Of a stretch of DNA of 64,000 nt, positions 34,953 to 42,645 are shown one piece after another (the first letter of the stretch is position 1; each line of letters opens with the position of its first letter). Below the pieces are notes generated by a model. That model was not told the origin of the DNA, made no database searches, and saw only the letters and a list, made by a program, of their open reading frames with translations. The position numbers and the translations under genes are program-made. The DNA lies in assembly GCA_002342585.1 (NCBI GenBank), contig DDQG01000016.1, forward strand, positions 116,714-180,713, given 5' to 3'. Source of the stretch: Prevotellaceae bacterium UBA2448 (GTDB taxonomy: Bacteria; Bacteroidota; Bacteroidia; Bacteroidales; Bacteroidaceae).

Positions 34953-35548
34953 AACAATTCCAGCTGCTGTGGTGGCAGAAGAGTGAAAGTCATGCGATGA
35001 TAGGGGGAAGGTCCATGTTCGGCTATTCCCTGACGATGCTCCTTTGTCGGATAACCGGCATTATGATCCCATCCGTAATATGGATATTGAGTATGCAACT
35101 CCTTCATGTAATCATCTCGATAGGTCTTTGCCAACACAGATGCAGCAGCTATTGCAAGGTATTTTCCGTCCCCTTTTACAATTGTAGTATGGGGTAGGTC
35201 TTGATAACGGGTAAAACGGTTGCCGTCGATTATCAGAGCCTGAGGGCGCACTTTCAGTCCGTCGATAGCACGATGCATAGCAAGGATACTTGCACGTAGA
35301 ATGTTGATTTCATCGATTTCCTTTGCAGTTACTATTCCGAGAGCCCAACTGATAGCATCGTGTTCAATCTGTTTGCGCAATGTGTAACGTTGTTTAGCGC
35401 TTAACTGTTTAGAGTCGTTCAGAAGGTCATTATGATAGTCGTCAGGCAGTATTACTGCTGCTGCATAAACACTGCCAGCCAGGCATCCTCTGCCGGCTTC
35501 GTCGCAACCAGCTTCAATCATTCCAGTGTAGTAATGGGGAAGTAGCAT
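34949..35548 (-). CDS. rnhB: Ribonuclease HII
   Basis: A 199-residue enzyme removing ribonucleotides and RNA primers from DNA. Signature EAGCDEAGRGCLAG near residue 12 gives the first catalytic Asp and Glu. GIVTAKEIDEINIL, QALIIDGNRF and VKGDGKYLAIAAASVLAKTYRD (remaining acidic residues) follow in order. The 3' ends of rnhB and ribD overlap convergently by 4 bases. It is followed upstream by xerD 10 bases away on the same strand. Confidence 0.95.
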   Translation of the reverse strand: MLLPHYYTGMIEAGCDEAGRGCLAGSVYAAAVILPDDYHNDLLNDSKQLSAKQRYTLRKQIEHDAISWALGIVTAKEIDEINILRASILAMHRAIDGLKVRPQALIIDGNRFTRYQDLPHTTIVKGDGKYLAIAAASVLAKTYRDDYMKELHTQYPYYGWDHNAGYPTKEHRQGIAEHGPSPYHRMTFTLLPPQQLELF

Positions 35549-35558
35549 GAGTTAGGAG

Positions 35559-36470
35559 TTATTGATGGTTTTTGTTTCTTGGGTGATGGAGAAGTATTTC
35601 CTCGCGAAGGTGTGAAGTGTCGATATGCATATAAATCTGTGTGGTGGAGATGGATTCGTGACCGAGCATAGCTTGGATGGCTCTGAGGTTGGCTCCGCCT
35701 TCGAGCAGACAAGTGGCGAAACTGTGGCGAAGGGTGTGGGGCGAGACTGTTTTGTGTATTCCTGCTTTCTCAACAAGGTCGCGAATGATGTAGAACACCA
35801 TAATGCGGGTGAGTTGTTTTTTCTGACGGAAACTGAGGAATACATAGTCTTCGTGTCCCGGTTTTATGTCGATGTGGCAACGGTCATCGAACCAGAAATT
35901 CAGTTCTTTGATGGCAGCCTGACTGATGGGTACAAGTCTTTGTTTGTTACCCTTTCCTTCTACTTTTATGAAACCCTCGTCGAGGTATAGGTTCGACATC
36001 TTTAGATTGCACAATTCGCTTACTCGCAGTCCGCAACTGAATAGCACTTCGATGATAGCTTTGTTGCGATGGCCTTCCCGTTCTCCTAAGTCGATGCAAG
36101 CCTCCATAGCATCTACTTCCTGCAGGGTGAGTACATCGGGCAGGTGTTTGGGCTTTTTGGGAAACTCCAATAGTTCTGTTGGGTTTACTTCGATGTAGTC
36201 GGAGATAACGAGGAAATGGTAAAAACTGCGTAATCCTGACAGAATGCGTGAGAGAGAAGTGGGTGCGATACCTATGTCGTGCATGATTGATGCAAAGGTG
36301 TGGAAGTCTTGCAAATCAGGATGCAGCATATCCTTTCCTTCGTCGTCAAGGAAGTGCACAAATTTGTCGAGGTCTCGTTCGTAGGCCTCGATAGTATTCT
36401 TTGAAAAATTCTTTTCTAATTTTAAATATTGATAATATCGACGGAGAATTTTCCCGTTTTCTTTGTTCAT
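35559..36470 (-). CDS. xerD: Tyrosine recombinase XerD
   Basis: A 303-residue recombinase with a SAM-like N-terminal domain (YYQYLKLEKNFSKNTIEAYERDL) and a catalytic domain: Arg in CGLRVSELCNL, Lys in VEGKGNKQRLVP, HTLRHSFAT, LGHESISTTQIYMH with the nucleophilic Tyr. It acts with XerC at dif to resolve chromosome dimers. The start at 36470 is chosen over the ATG at 36506 because a TACATTTG -7 element on the minus strand (36475-36482) lies between them. This leaves almost no leader. Confidence 0.9.
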   Translation of the reverse strand: MNKENGKILRRYYQYLKLEKNFSKNTIEAYERDLDKFVHFLDDEGKDMLHPDLQDFHTFASIMHDIGIAPTSLSRILSGLRSFYHFLVISDYIEVNPTELLEFPKKPKHLPDVLTLQEVDAMEACIDLGEREGHRNKAIIEVLFSCGLRVSELCNLKMSNLYLDEGFIKVEGKGNKQRLVPISQAAIKELNFWFDDRCHIDIKPGHEDYVFLSFRQKKQLTRIMVFYIIRDLVEKAGIHKTVSPHTLRHSFATCLLEGGANLRAIQAMLGHESISTTQIYMHIDTSHLREEILLHHPRNKNHQ

Positions 36471-36474
36471 AGTG

Positions 36475-36492
36475 CAAATGTAATTACTTTTG
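36475..36492. promoter_or_regulatory. Back-to-back -7 elements for xerD and the DUF3108 gene
   Basis: TACATTTG on the minus strand (36475-36482) and TACTTTTG on the plus strand (36485-36492) are separated by 2 bases. The two promoters point away from each other in the 44-base gap and cannot easily be occupied together. Confidence 0.55.
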
Positions 36493-36514
36493 CGCAAATT
36501 TATCAACTGAAAGA

Positions 36515-37327
36515 ATGAGAAAATTACTTTTTATATTTGTATTGTTCATGTCGTTTGCTTGTCGTTTATCGGCACAATGTCCTGCGGTGAACAAAGCTTT
36601 TAAGAGTGGGGAAGAATTGGAATATACTCTATATTTCAACTGGAGTTTTATCTGGATAAAATGTGGTTCCGCTACATTTAGCACTCGGGCTGCATACTAC
36701 AAAGGACAGGATGCATATCGTTGCGATTTGCTATTTAGGACGAACGAGAAGTTTGACCACTATTTCACTCTTCGCGACACGCTTGAGGGGTATGTAACAA
36801 AAGACCTTGTTCCACTCTATTTCTATAAAGCATCGCTCGAAGGGAAACAGCACAGACTGGAAAAGGTTTGGTACTCGTATCCGGAGGGAAAGTGCAACGT
36901 GAAACTGGAATATACCAATCCGAGTAACGATGTGTTCCGCAATGAGGTGACAAAGAATGAATGTATGTATGATATGATGAGTATGATGGCTTTGGCACGT
37001 TCGTTCAATGGAAATACATATAAGAAAGGAGACCATCTCTATTTCGATATGACTTCGAGTGATGAAGTGTGCAGGCAGACTATGATTTATCGTGGAAAGG
37101 AAAACTTCAAGGCAAACGACGGAGTGACTTATCGCTGTCTTGTCTTCTCAATGCTTGATTGGGAGGAAAAGAAAAAGGAAAAGGAGATTCTGCGTTTCTA
37201 CTTCTCTGACGATGAGAATCACTTACCACTTCGTATAGACTTTAAACTGAAGTTTGGTACTGCAAAGGCATTTTATACGGGTGGAAAGAACATTCGCAAC
37301 CCGATGAATTCTATCGTAAAAAAATAA
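36515..37327 (+). CDS. DUF3108 periplasmic or outer-surface protein
   Basis: A 270-residue protein with a signal peptide (MRKLLFIFVLFMSFACRLSAQ, cleavage near residue 21). The mature part matches DUF3108: FKSGEELEYTLYFNWSFIW, TFSTRAAYYKGQDAYRC, FTLRDTLEGYV, PLYFYKASLEGKQHRLEK. The family is widespread in Bacteroidetes and proteobacteria and has no assigned function; a beta-rich envelope role is likely. Confidence 0.85.
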   Translation: MRKLLFIFVLFMSFACRLSAQCPAVNKAFKSGEELEYTLYFNWSFIWIKCGSATFSTRAAYYKGQDAYRCDLLFRTNEKFDHYFTLRDTLEGYVTKDLVPLYFYKASLEGKQHRLEKVWYSYPEGKCNVKLEYTNPSNDVFRNEVTKNECMYDMMSMMALARSFNGNTYKKGDHLYFDMTSSDEVCRQTMIYRGKENFKANDGVTYRCLVFSMLDWEEKKKEKEILRFYFSDDENHLPLRIDFKLKFGTAKAFYTGGKNIRNPMNSIVKK

Positions 37328-37364
37328 ATTTGCAGTTTGTCATTGTATATAAATGAAATTGTTG

Positions 37365-37372
37365 TAATTTTG
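37365..37372 (+). promoter_or_regulatory. -7 promoter element of the dehydrogenase gene
   Basis: TAATTTTG fits TAnnTTTG and lies 40 bases before the start codon. No -33 element at the usual distance. Confidence 0.5.
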
Positions 37373-37411
37373 CAGAGTGTACTTTTTTAACCAAAAATAA
37401 TTGTAATATTT

Positions 37412-38215
37412 ATGGATTTATCAAATTTCTCACTTGAAGGTAAGAATGCGTGGATTACAGGCGCATCTTATGGAATTGGCTTCAACATTGCTAAGGCATT
37501 TGTGAAGGCAGGTATCAAAAACATTGTTTTCAACGATATTAATGAGGCTGCTCTTCAGCGCGGACTTGACAACTACAAGGAAGCAGGTATCACAAACGTA
37601 AAGGGATATGTATGCGACGTAACTGACGAAGTAGGCGTTAAGGCTCTCGTAGAGAAGATTCACGCAGAAGTAGGTCAGATTGATATCCTCGTGAACAATG
37701 CAGGTATCATCAAGCGTATTCCTATGCACGAAATGAAGCGTGCTGAATTCCAACAGGTAATCGACATCGACCTCGTTGCTCCATATATTTGTGCTGCTGC
37801 TGTGCTGCCAGAGATGATGGAACGCAAGGAAGGAAAGATTATCAATATCTGTTCTATGATGTCAGAACTCGGTCGCGAAACAGTAAGTGCTTATGCTGCT
37901 GCTAAGGGTGGTCTGAAGATGCTTACTCGCAACATCTGTTCTGAGTATGGTGGTTACAATATCCAGTGTAACGGTATCGGTCCGGGCTATATTGCAACTC
38001 CACAGACTGCTCCACTGCGTGAACGTCAGCCAGACGGAAGCCGTCACCCATTCGATTCATTCATCTGTGCAAAGACTCCAGCAGGACGTTGGCTCGAACC
38101 AAGCGAACTTGGTGGTCCAGCTGTGTTCCTCGCTTCTAAGGCAAGTGATGCAGTCAATGGTCATGTGCTTTATGTAGATGGAGGTATTCTTGCATACATC
38201 GGTAAGCAACCATAA
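37412..38215 (+). CDS. Short-chain dehydrogenase, gluconate 5-dehydrogenase/KduD-like
   Basis: A 267-residue NAD(P)-dependent enzyme. Nucleotide-binding TGASYGIG lies near residue 20, NNAG near 93, catalytic Ser in ICSMMSELG, and YAAAK near 158. The end (GHVLYVDGGILAYIGKQP) matches gluconate 5-dehydrogenases of the Bacteroidetes, which are close to KduD (2-deoxy-D-gluconate 3-dehydrogenase), the last reduction in pectin uronate breakdown. A KduD role would suit the pectinesterase downstream, but the KduI isomerase is not in the window. The next gene continues in the same frame after its TAA. Confidence 0.85.
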   Translation: MDLSNFSLEGKNAWITGASYGIGFNIAKAFVKAGIKNIVFNDINEAALQRGLDNYKEAGITNVKGYVCDVTDEVGVKALVEKIHAEVGQIDILVNNAGIIKRIPMHEMKRAEFQQVIDIDLVAPYICAAAVLPEMMERKEGKIINICSMMSELGRETVSAYAAAKGGLKMLTRNICSEYGGYNIQCNGIGPGYIATPQTAPLRERQPDGSRHPFDSFICAKTPAGRWLEPSELGGPAVFLASKASDAVNGHVLYVDGGILAYIGKQP

Positions 38216-38281
38216 TCTTTTCGAAGAGAAAGCCTTATCAAGTATAAGTTCTTTTTAAATGCTCCGAGTAGTGCCGCAGGA

Positions 38282-40081
38282 GTGAAAGTGCGCATCTACT
38301 CATCGGATAGTGCTGTTGAACCAGAGAGAGAATTCTGGCTCAACAGCATTGCTATTGACTACTGGGAAAAGGAGGAAGAAGACGATTTCATCGGTAAGTA
38401 TTTTACCTATGAGGTGTATCCGAAGGATAAGGAACACGGGCTGGGCGAGACTCCAGGAGTGTTTGCTACAGCCGTAGGGGTGAATGGGCGGCGCTGTGCT
38501 ATCATTGATATGGAGACTACTAATCCTGATGGTTGGCACGAAGATATACGACCCGAGATAGAGAATCCTGCTGACTTGGTAGTTTACGAACTGCATTACA
38601 GAGACTTCTCTGCTCACCCGCAGAGCGGATATGTACATAAGGGCAAGTATCTTGCTCTGACTGAACCAAAGGCATTGTTCTATCTGAAGACCTTGGGAAT
38701 AGGGGCTGTGCAACTGATGCCTTCGTTTCAATTTGCTACGATTGACGAAAGACACCTTTCATGGTCTGAATACAATTGGGGTTATGACCCATTGAATTAC
38801 AATGTACCCGACGGGTCATATGCCACAGATGTGCACGATCCGTCTGTTCGTATCAGAGAATTCAAACAGATGGTTCTGGCGCTGCATAAAGTTGGCATCC
38901 GTGTGATTATGGATGTAGTGTATAATCATTGTTATTCTGTAGGGGATAGCAATTTCCAACGGACCTATCCTGACTATTATTTTAGAAAAAATACGGAAGG
39001 AGATTATTCCAATGGCTCGGGATGTGGAAATGAAACAGCCAGTGAAAAACCGTTGATGCGTCAGTTTATGATAGAAAGTGTGACCTATTGGGCAAGGGAA
39101 TATCATGTGGATGGGTTCCGTTTCGACCTGATGGGAGTACACGATGTGGAGACGATGCAACTTATACGAAAGGCGCTTGATGGTATAGACCCTTCGATAA
39201 CGATGTATGGAGAGGGGTGGAGCGCTGGTCCTTGTGCTTTAGACCCGGAACTGCTTGCTACAAAACAAAGAGTGAAGGATATGCCTGGGGTAGGTGCTTT
39301 CGGAAACGAGATGCGCGATGCCGTAAGAGGTCCCTTTGACGATGATACTCAACCAGGTTGGCTCGCAGGGAGGGATGGTTATGCGGAAAGTATAAAGTTT
39401 GGAATTGCAGGTGCTATAGAACATCCTGATGTGGATATGGAGAAGGTGAATTACACAGACGAACCGTGGACCATAGAACCTTGGCAGCATGTGTCGTATG
39501 TGAGTTGTCATGATGATATGTGTCTTTTCGACAGACTGACCAAATCGTTTCCAAAAGCAGATGAGGAAACAATAGTCAGACTGGCTATGCTGGCATTTAC
39601 TCCAGTACTGCTCAGTCAGGGCATCCCATTCCTGTTTGCTGGTGAAGAAGTGTTGCGTAGCAAGCAGGGAGTACGCAATTCGTATAATTCTCCTGACATA
39701 ATAAACCAAATTGATTGGGGAAATTTGGTGCATTATTCAAAATATTTTTTGTACATTCGCGAGCTGATTCATTTGAGAAAGGAACATAAGGTGTTTCGTA
39801 TGGGAAGTGCGGAACTGGTGCGAGAGCATTTGCATTTCATTCCTGCGGAAAATAATGTGGTAGCCTTTCGATTAGACGGAGAAGCCGTAGGAGATACATG
39901 GAAAACGGTATATGTGGTGATGAATCCAAATAGAAAACGGCAAGAATTTGTTTTGCCGAAAGGAAAATATAAAGTTGTTTGCAGGAATGGGGAGATAAAT
40001 CTCAATGGACTTTCCACAACGAATGGCGGAAAGATTCTGGTAGGCAAACAACAGGCGATGATAGTTGTGGAGCAAATATAG
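38282..40081 (+). CDS. Type I pullulanase-like GH13 enzyme lacking its normal N-terminus and start codon
   Basis: A GH13 enzyme of about 599 residues. Catalytic residues are intact: Asp in DGFRFDLMG, Glu in MYGEGWSAG and Asp in SCHDDM. The asparagine-rich core (YNWGYDPLNYNVP, GSGCGNETASEKP) is typical of type I pullulanases, which cut alpha-1,6 links in pullulan and starch. No ATG precedes it; the listed start is a GTG. Homology-like sequence continues in frame upstream to about 38237 (KYKFFLNAPSSAAG resembles the CBM48 start), but an in-frame TAA, the dehydrogenase stop, lies at 38213-38215. About 30 N-terminal residues and any signal peptide are missing. It may be a truncated gene, or start from a rare codon. 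Confidence 0.75.
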   Translation: MKVRIYSSDSAVEPEREFWLNSIAIDYWEKEEEDDFIGKYFTYEVYPKDKEHGLGETPGVFATAVGVNGRRCAIIDMETTNPDGWHEDIRPEIENPADLVVYELHYRDFSAHPQSGYVHKGKYLALTEPKALFYLKTLGIGAVQLMPSFQFATIDERHLSWSEYNWGYDPLNYNVPDGSYATDVHDPSVRIREFKQMVLALHKVGIRVIMDVVYNHCYSVGDSNFQRTYPDYYFRKNTEGDYSNGSGCGNETASEKPLMRQFMIESVTYWAREYHVDGFRFDLMGVHDVETMQLIRKALDGIDPSITMYGEGWSAGPCALDPELLATKQRVKDMPGVGAFGNEMRDAVRGPFDDDTQPGWLAGRDGYAESIKFGIAGAIEHPDVDMEKVNYTDEPWTIEPWQHVSYVSCHDDMCLFDRLTKSFPKADEETIVRLAMLAFTPVLLSQGIPFLFAGEEVLRSKQGVRNSYNSPDIINQIDWGNLVHYSKYFLYIRELIHLRKEHKVFRMGSAELVREHLHFIPAENNVVAFRLDGEAVGDTWKTVYVVMNPNRKRQEFVLPKGKYKVVCRNGEINLNGLSTTNGGKILVGKQQAMIVVEQI

Positions 40082-40116
40082 ATCTTAAAGAAGATAGTAA
40101 TATAAAAAAAGGAAGT

Positions 40117-41139
40117 ATGAAACTTTCTACTTATTGTTTATTTGCGTTGTGTCTGAATGTGATGACATTGCAGGCACAGGATTTTGTGGTACCTGACGAC
40201 GGTGACTTTGTAGCTGCCATAAATGCTGCTAATAACCGTAAGGACTACAATAGGCGATTCACAATACTTGTGAAGGCAGGAACTTATGTGAGTAATGGTT
40301 CTGGCGAACTAATCAGTACTAAGGTGAAGACCAGTCAGGGCGCGGACTCTACAATATGGTTTCCTTCACCGATAGTTACTCTGATTGCTCCTAAGGTTAC
40401 TATTATGGGTGAGGGCAGAGACAAGAGTATTGTGGAAAACCGACCAACATATGAGGGAATTAGTATAACCAGTACTTTGTTTGTTGATGGTGCAGACAGT
40501 ACTATCATTCGCGATATGACACTTCGTTGCAATTTCAATAACGACCCTACAGCTTTTGCTAATCGTGCTGTTGCGCTGAGGGAGAGAGGTTGCAAGGGAA
40601 ATTATCTAAGGAATGTACGCTTGCTGAGTACCCAAGACACATATTATACTAATGCAGGAGGAGATACAACTCTTGACAGTTGTGACATTCATGGAACTGT
40701 AGATTTTATTTGTGGAGGCGGAACTGTGAGGTTTAATTCCTGCACAATTCACTTGGAGCCAAGAGGTAAGACTGGTTCGAGAGATGTAGTGTGTGCTCCT
40801 GCTACATATCCTGATGAAATGGGGTATATATTTAAAAATTGCACCATAACTGGCTCGCCGGAACAGGATGGGCGCTACCACTTGGCTCGTCCTTGGAGAA
40901 ATGCTCCTACATGTGTGTTTCTGAACACGCGAATGCTTCTTCTTCCTGCCGTTGCCGGTTACTGTGAAATGCATGGAAATCTGCCCCGACTCTTTGCAGA
41001 ATATGGAAGTGTTGACAAAGACGGGAAAGCGGTTGATTGTTCCCAGCGGAAAACAACATTTAAGAATAGGGCAGGGGAAACAGTTTCTATGCAGTATTCT
41101 CCTGTACTTTCCGAGAGTGACTATCAAGAATATAAATGA
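40117..41139 (+). CDS. Pectin methylesterase, secreted (CE8)
   Basis: A 340-residue protein from the start at 40117, chosen because the signal peptide (MKLSTYCLFALCLNVMTLQAQ) begins here; the frame is open earlier but overlaps the pullulanase gene. CE8 signatures: GEGRDKSIVEN, LSTQDTYYTNAG (oxyanion Gln and catalytic Asp), IHGTVDFICGGG (second Asp) and YHLARPWRN (Arg, Trp). It removes methyl groups from homogalacturonan, preparing it for lyases. It follows the pullulanase by 36 bases, and a DUF4861 gene follows 37 bases downstream. Confidence 0.92.
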   Translation: MKLSTYCLFALCLNVMTLQAQDFVVPDDGDFVAAINAANNRKDYNRRFTILVKAGTYVSNGSGELISTKVKTSQGADSTIWFPSPIVTLIAPKVTIMGEGRDKSIVENRPTYEGISITSTLFVDGADSTIIRDMTLRCNFNNDPTAFANRAVALRERGCKGNYLRNVRLLSTQDTYYTNAGGDTTLDSCDIHGTVDFICGGGTVRFNSCTIHLEPRGKTGSRDVVCAPATYPDEMGYIFKNCTITGSPEQDGRYHLARPWRNAPTCVFLNTRMLLLPAVAGYCEMHGNLPRLFAEYGSVDKDGKAVDCSQRKTTFKNRAGETVSMQYSPVLSESDYQEYK

Positions 41140-41175
41140 ACAATCTTTTGTCATCTAACATAAAACCTTAGTAAA

Positions 41176-42414
41176 ATGATTAAGAAAAGTCTTCTTTTAT
41201 TTGCTTTTGCAGCTACATCTGCCTTTGCAGCAAACAGAGTCACTATCACAGTGCAGAATCCTATAAATACAGCACGTAAGTTTGAAATTGTCGAAGTGCC
41301 TATGGCAAGTATCACAAAGACATTAGGTATGGACGATTTCATAATCACAGATGCCGATGGCAGGGAAGTGCCTCTGCAGGTTACATGCAACAACACAGTC
41401 TTGTTTCAGGCAAGTGTAGGCAAAAAGAAAAAATCCACTTATTATGCTATTAAAGGCACTCCAAGTCAGTATGAGTGTAGGGTGATGGGCAGACTGTTTA
41501 AAGAACGTGAGGATGAATTCGGTTGGGAAAACGACAGAGTGGCATATCGTGTTTTTGGACATGGAGCAGCTGTAGGTTATGATGTATTCAATAAAAGCAC
41601 TTCAACACTTATGCTTGACTTCTGGTATGCTTCTGAACAGGATCAGGAGATGCGTTCGCTGTGTAAGAAACTCACGGCACGCGGACAGGCGGATTTGGCA
41701 GACCAGGTGTATAACGCATTCAGTTATCATATAGATCATGGACAGGGAATGGATTGCTATACTGTAGGTCATACCCTAGGAGCTGGAGCTAATGCATTGG
41801 TTAATGCCGACGGTTCGCTCTGTATGCCACATTGTTACAGTTCTTACGAGATTATGGAAGACGGTTTGTTGCGTTTCGCTGTTAAGTTTACATATCCTAA
41901 AGTGGATTTTAACGGAATGAAGATTTTCGAAACCCGTACTATAACCATCGATGCCGGTACTTCGTTCTGTAAAGTAGATGTTCGCTATCATCTGGTGTCA
42001 GACCCTGTAATGATGGCTTCTGGAGTCGTAGTTCATAAAAACAATCCTACTGCATTCGTGATAAACAAAGAAGCAGGTTATCTGGGTTATGAAGACCTTG
42101 GAGATGCGAGTGTGTATAAGGAGAAATACCGCAAGGTGTTTGAGAAGCAAATGGGTAAGATATATGTGGGAACTGTCTATCCGAAGCCTCTTGCCGACAT
42201 GAAGTATGTTGAGTATAATGGTGGATTTGCTATCGGACATGTTCTTGCTTACTCGCAGCTGAAACCATTTGAAGACTATACTTATTACTTCGGTTCGGCT
42301 TGGAATAAGAATGAAGAAACCGATATTAAGTCGCTTAAGGATTGGGAGGAGCTTCTCAGTAATCAGGCTACACTTGTAAGAAACCCTCTGAAAGTGACTG
42401 TGAAGGCGAAATAG
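41176..42414 (+). CDS. DUF4861 secreted protein
   Basis: A 412-residue protein with a signal peptide (MIKKSLLLFAFAATSAFAA). The mature part fits DUF4861: VTITVQNPINTARKFEIVEVP, FGWENDRVAYRVFGHG, LDFWYASEQDQ, HYHIDHGQGMDCYTVGHTLG, DPVMMASGVVVHKNN. The domain is frequent in Bacteroidetes pectin and rhamnogalacturonan loci but has no firm biochemical role that I know of. Position after a pectin methylesterase supports a part in pectin breakdown. Confidence 0.85.
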   Translation: MIKKSLLLFAFAATSAFAANRVTITVQNPINTARKFEIVEVPMASITKTLGMDDFIITDADGREVPLQVTCNNTVLFQASVGKKKKSTYYAIKGTPSQYECRVMGRLFKEREDEFGWENDRVAYRVFGHGAAVGYDVFNKSTSTLMLDFWYASEQDQEMRSLCKKLTARGQADLADQVYNAFSYHIDHGQGMDCYTVGHTLGAGANALVNADGSLCMPHCYSSYEIMEDGLLRFAVKFTYPKVDFNGMKIFETRTITIDAGTSFCKVDVRYHLVSDPVMMASGVVVHKNNPTAFVINKEAGYLGYEDLGDASVYKEKYRKVFEKQMGKIYVGTVYPKPLADMKYVEYNGGFAIGHVLAYSQLKPFEDYTYYFGSAWNKNEETDIKSLKDWEELLSNQATLVRNPLKVTVKAK

Positions 42415-42473
42415 AACACTTATGTTGAAAAAACATTTGTTTTTTAAGGCATAAGTAAAAAAATATGTCATGA

Positions 42474-42516
42474 AGTGTAACTTTTCTGTTAAAAATTTTG
42501 GAAAGTTACACTTTTT
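42474..42516 (+). terminator. Terminator after the DUF4861 gene
   Basis: AAGTGTAACTTT (42474-42485) pairs perfectly with AAAGTTACACTT (42502-42513), 12 pairs, with T-rich tail. A second AT-rich hairpin (ACTTATG...CATAAGT) lies just before it at about 42418-42456. Confidence 0.8.
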
Positions 42517-42645
42517 ATTTGCACTTTTGCTCCCGATTATGATTTATTGCCGTGGAAGCGCTATGTGATGACAGATGTAGAGACACATTATTTAATATAT
42601 TAATTAACCTTATTGTTTAACTAATCTTTAAAACTAACCAAAGTT

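Noticed and set aside
38213..40081. Programmed stop-codon readthrough giving a dehydrogenase-pullulanase fusion
   Set aside because: The dehydrogenase end matches its family exactly, the stop is TAA and no readthrough signal is visible. Loss of the pullulanase 5' end is simpler.
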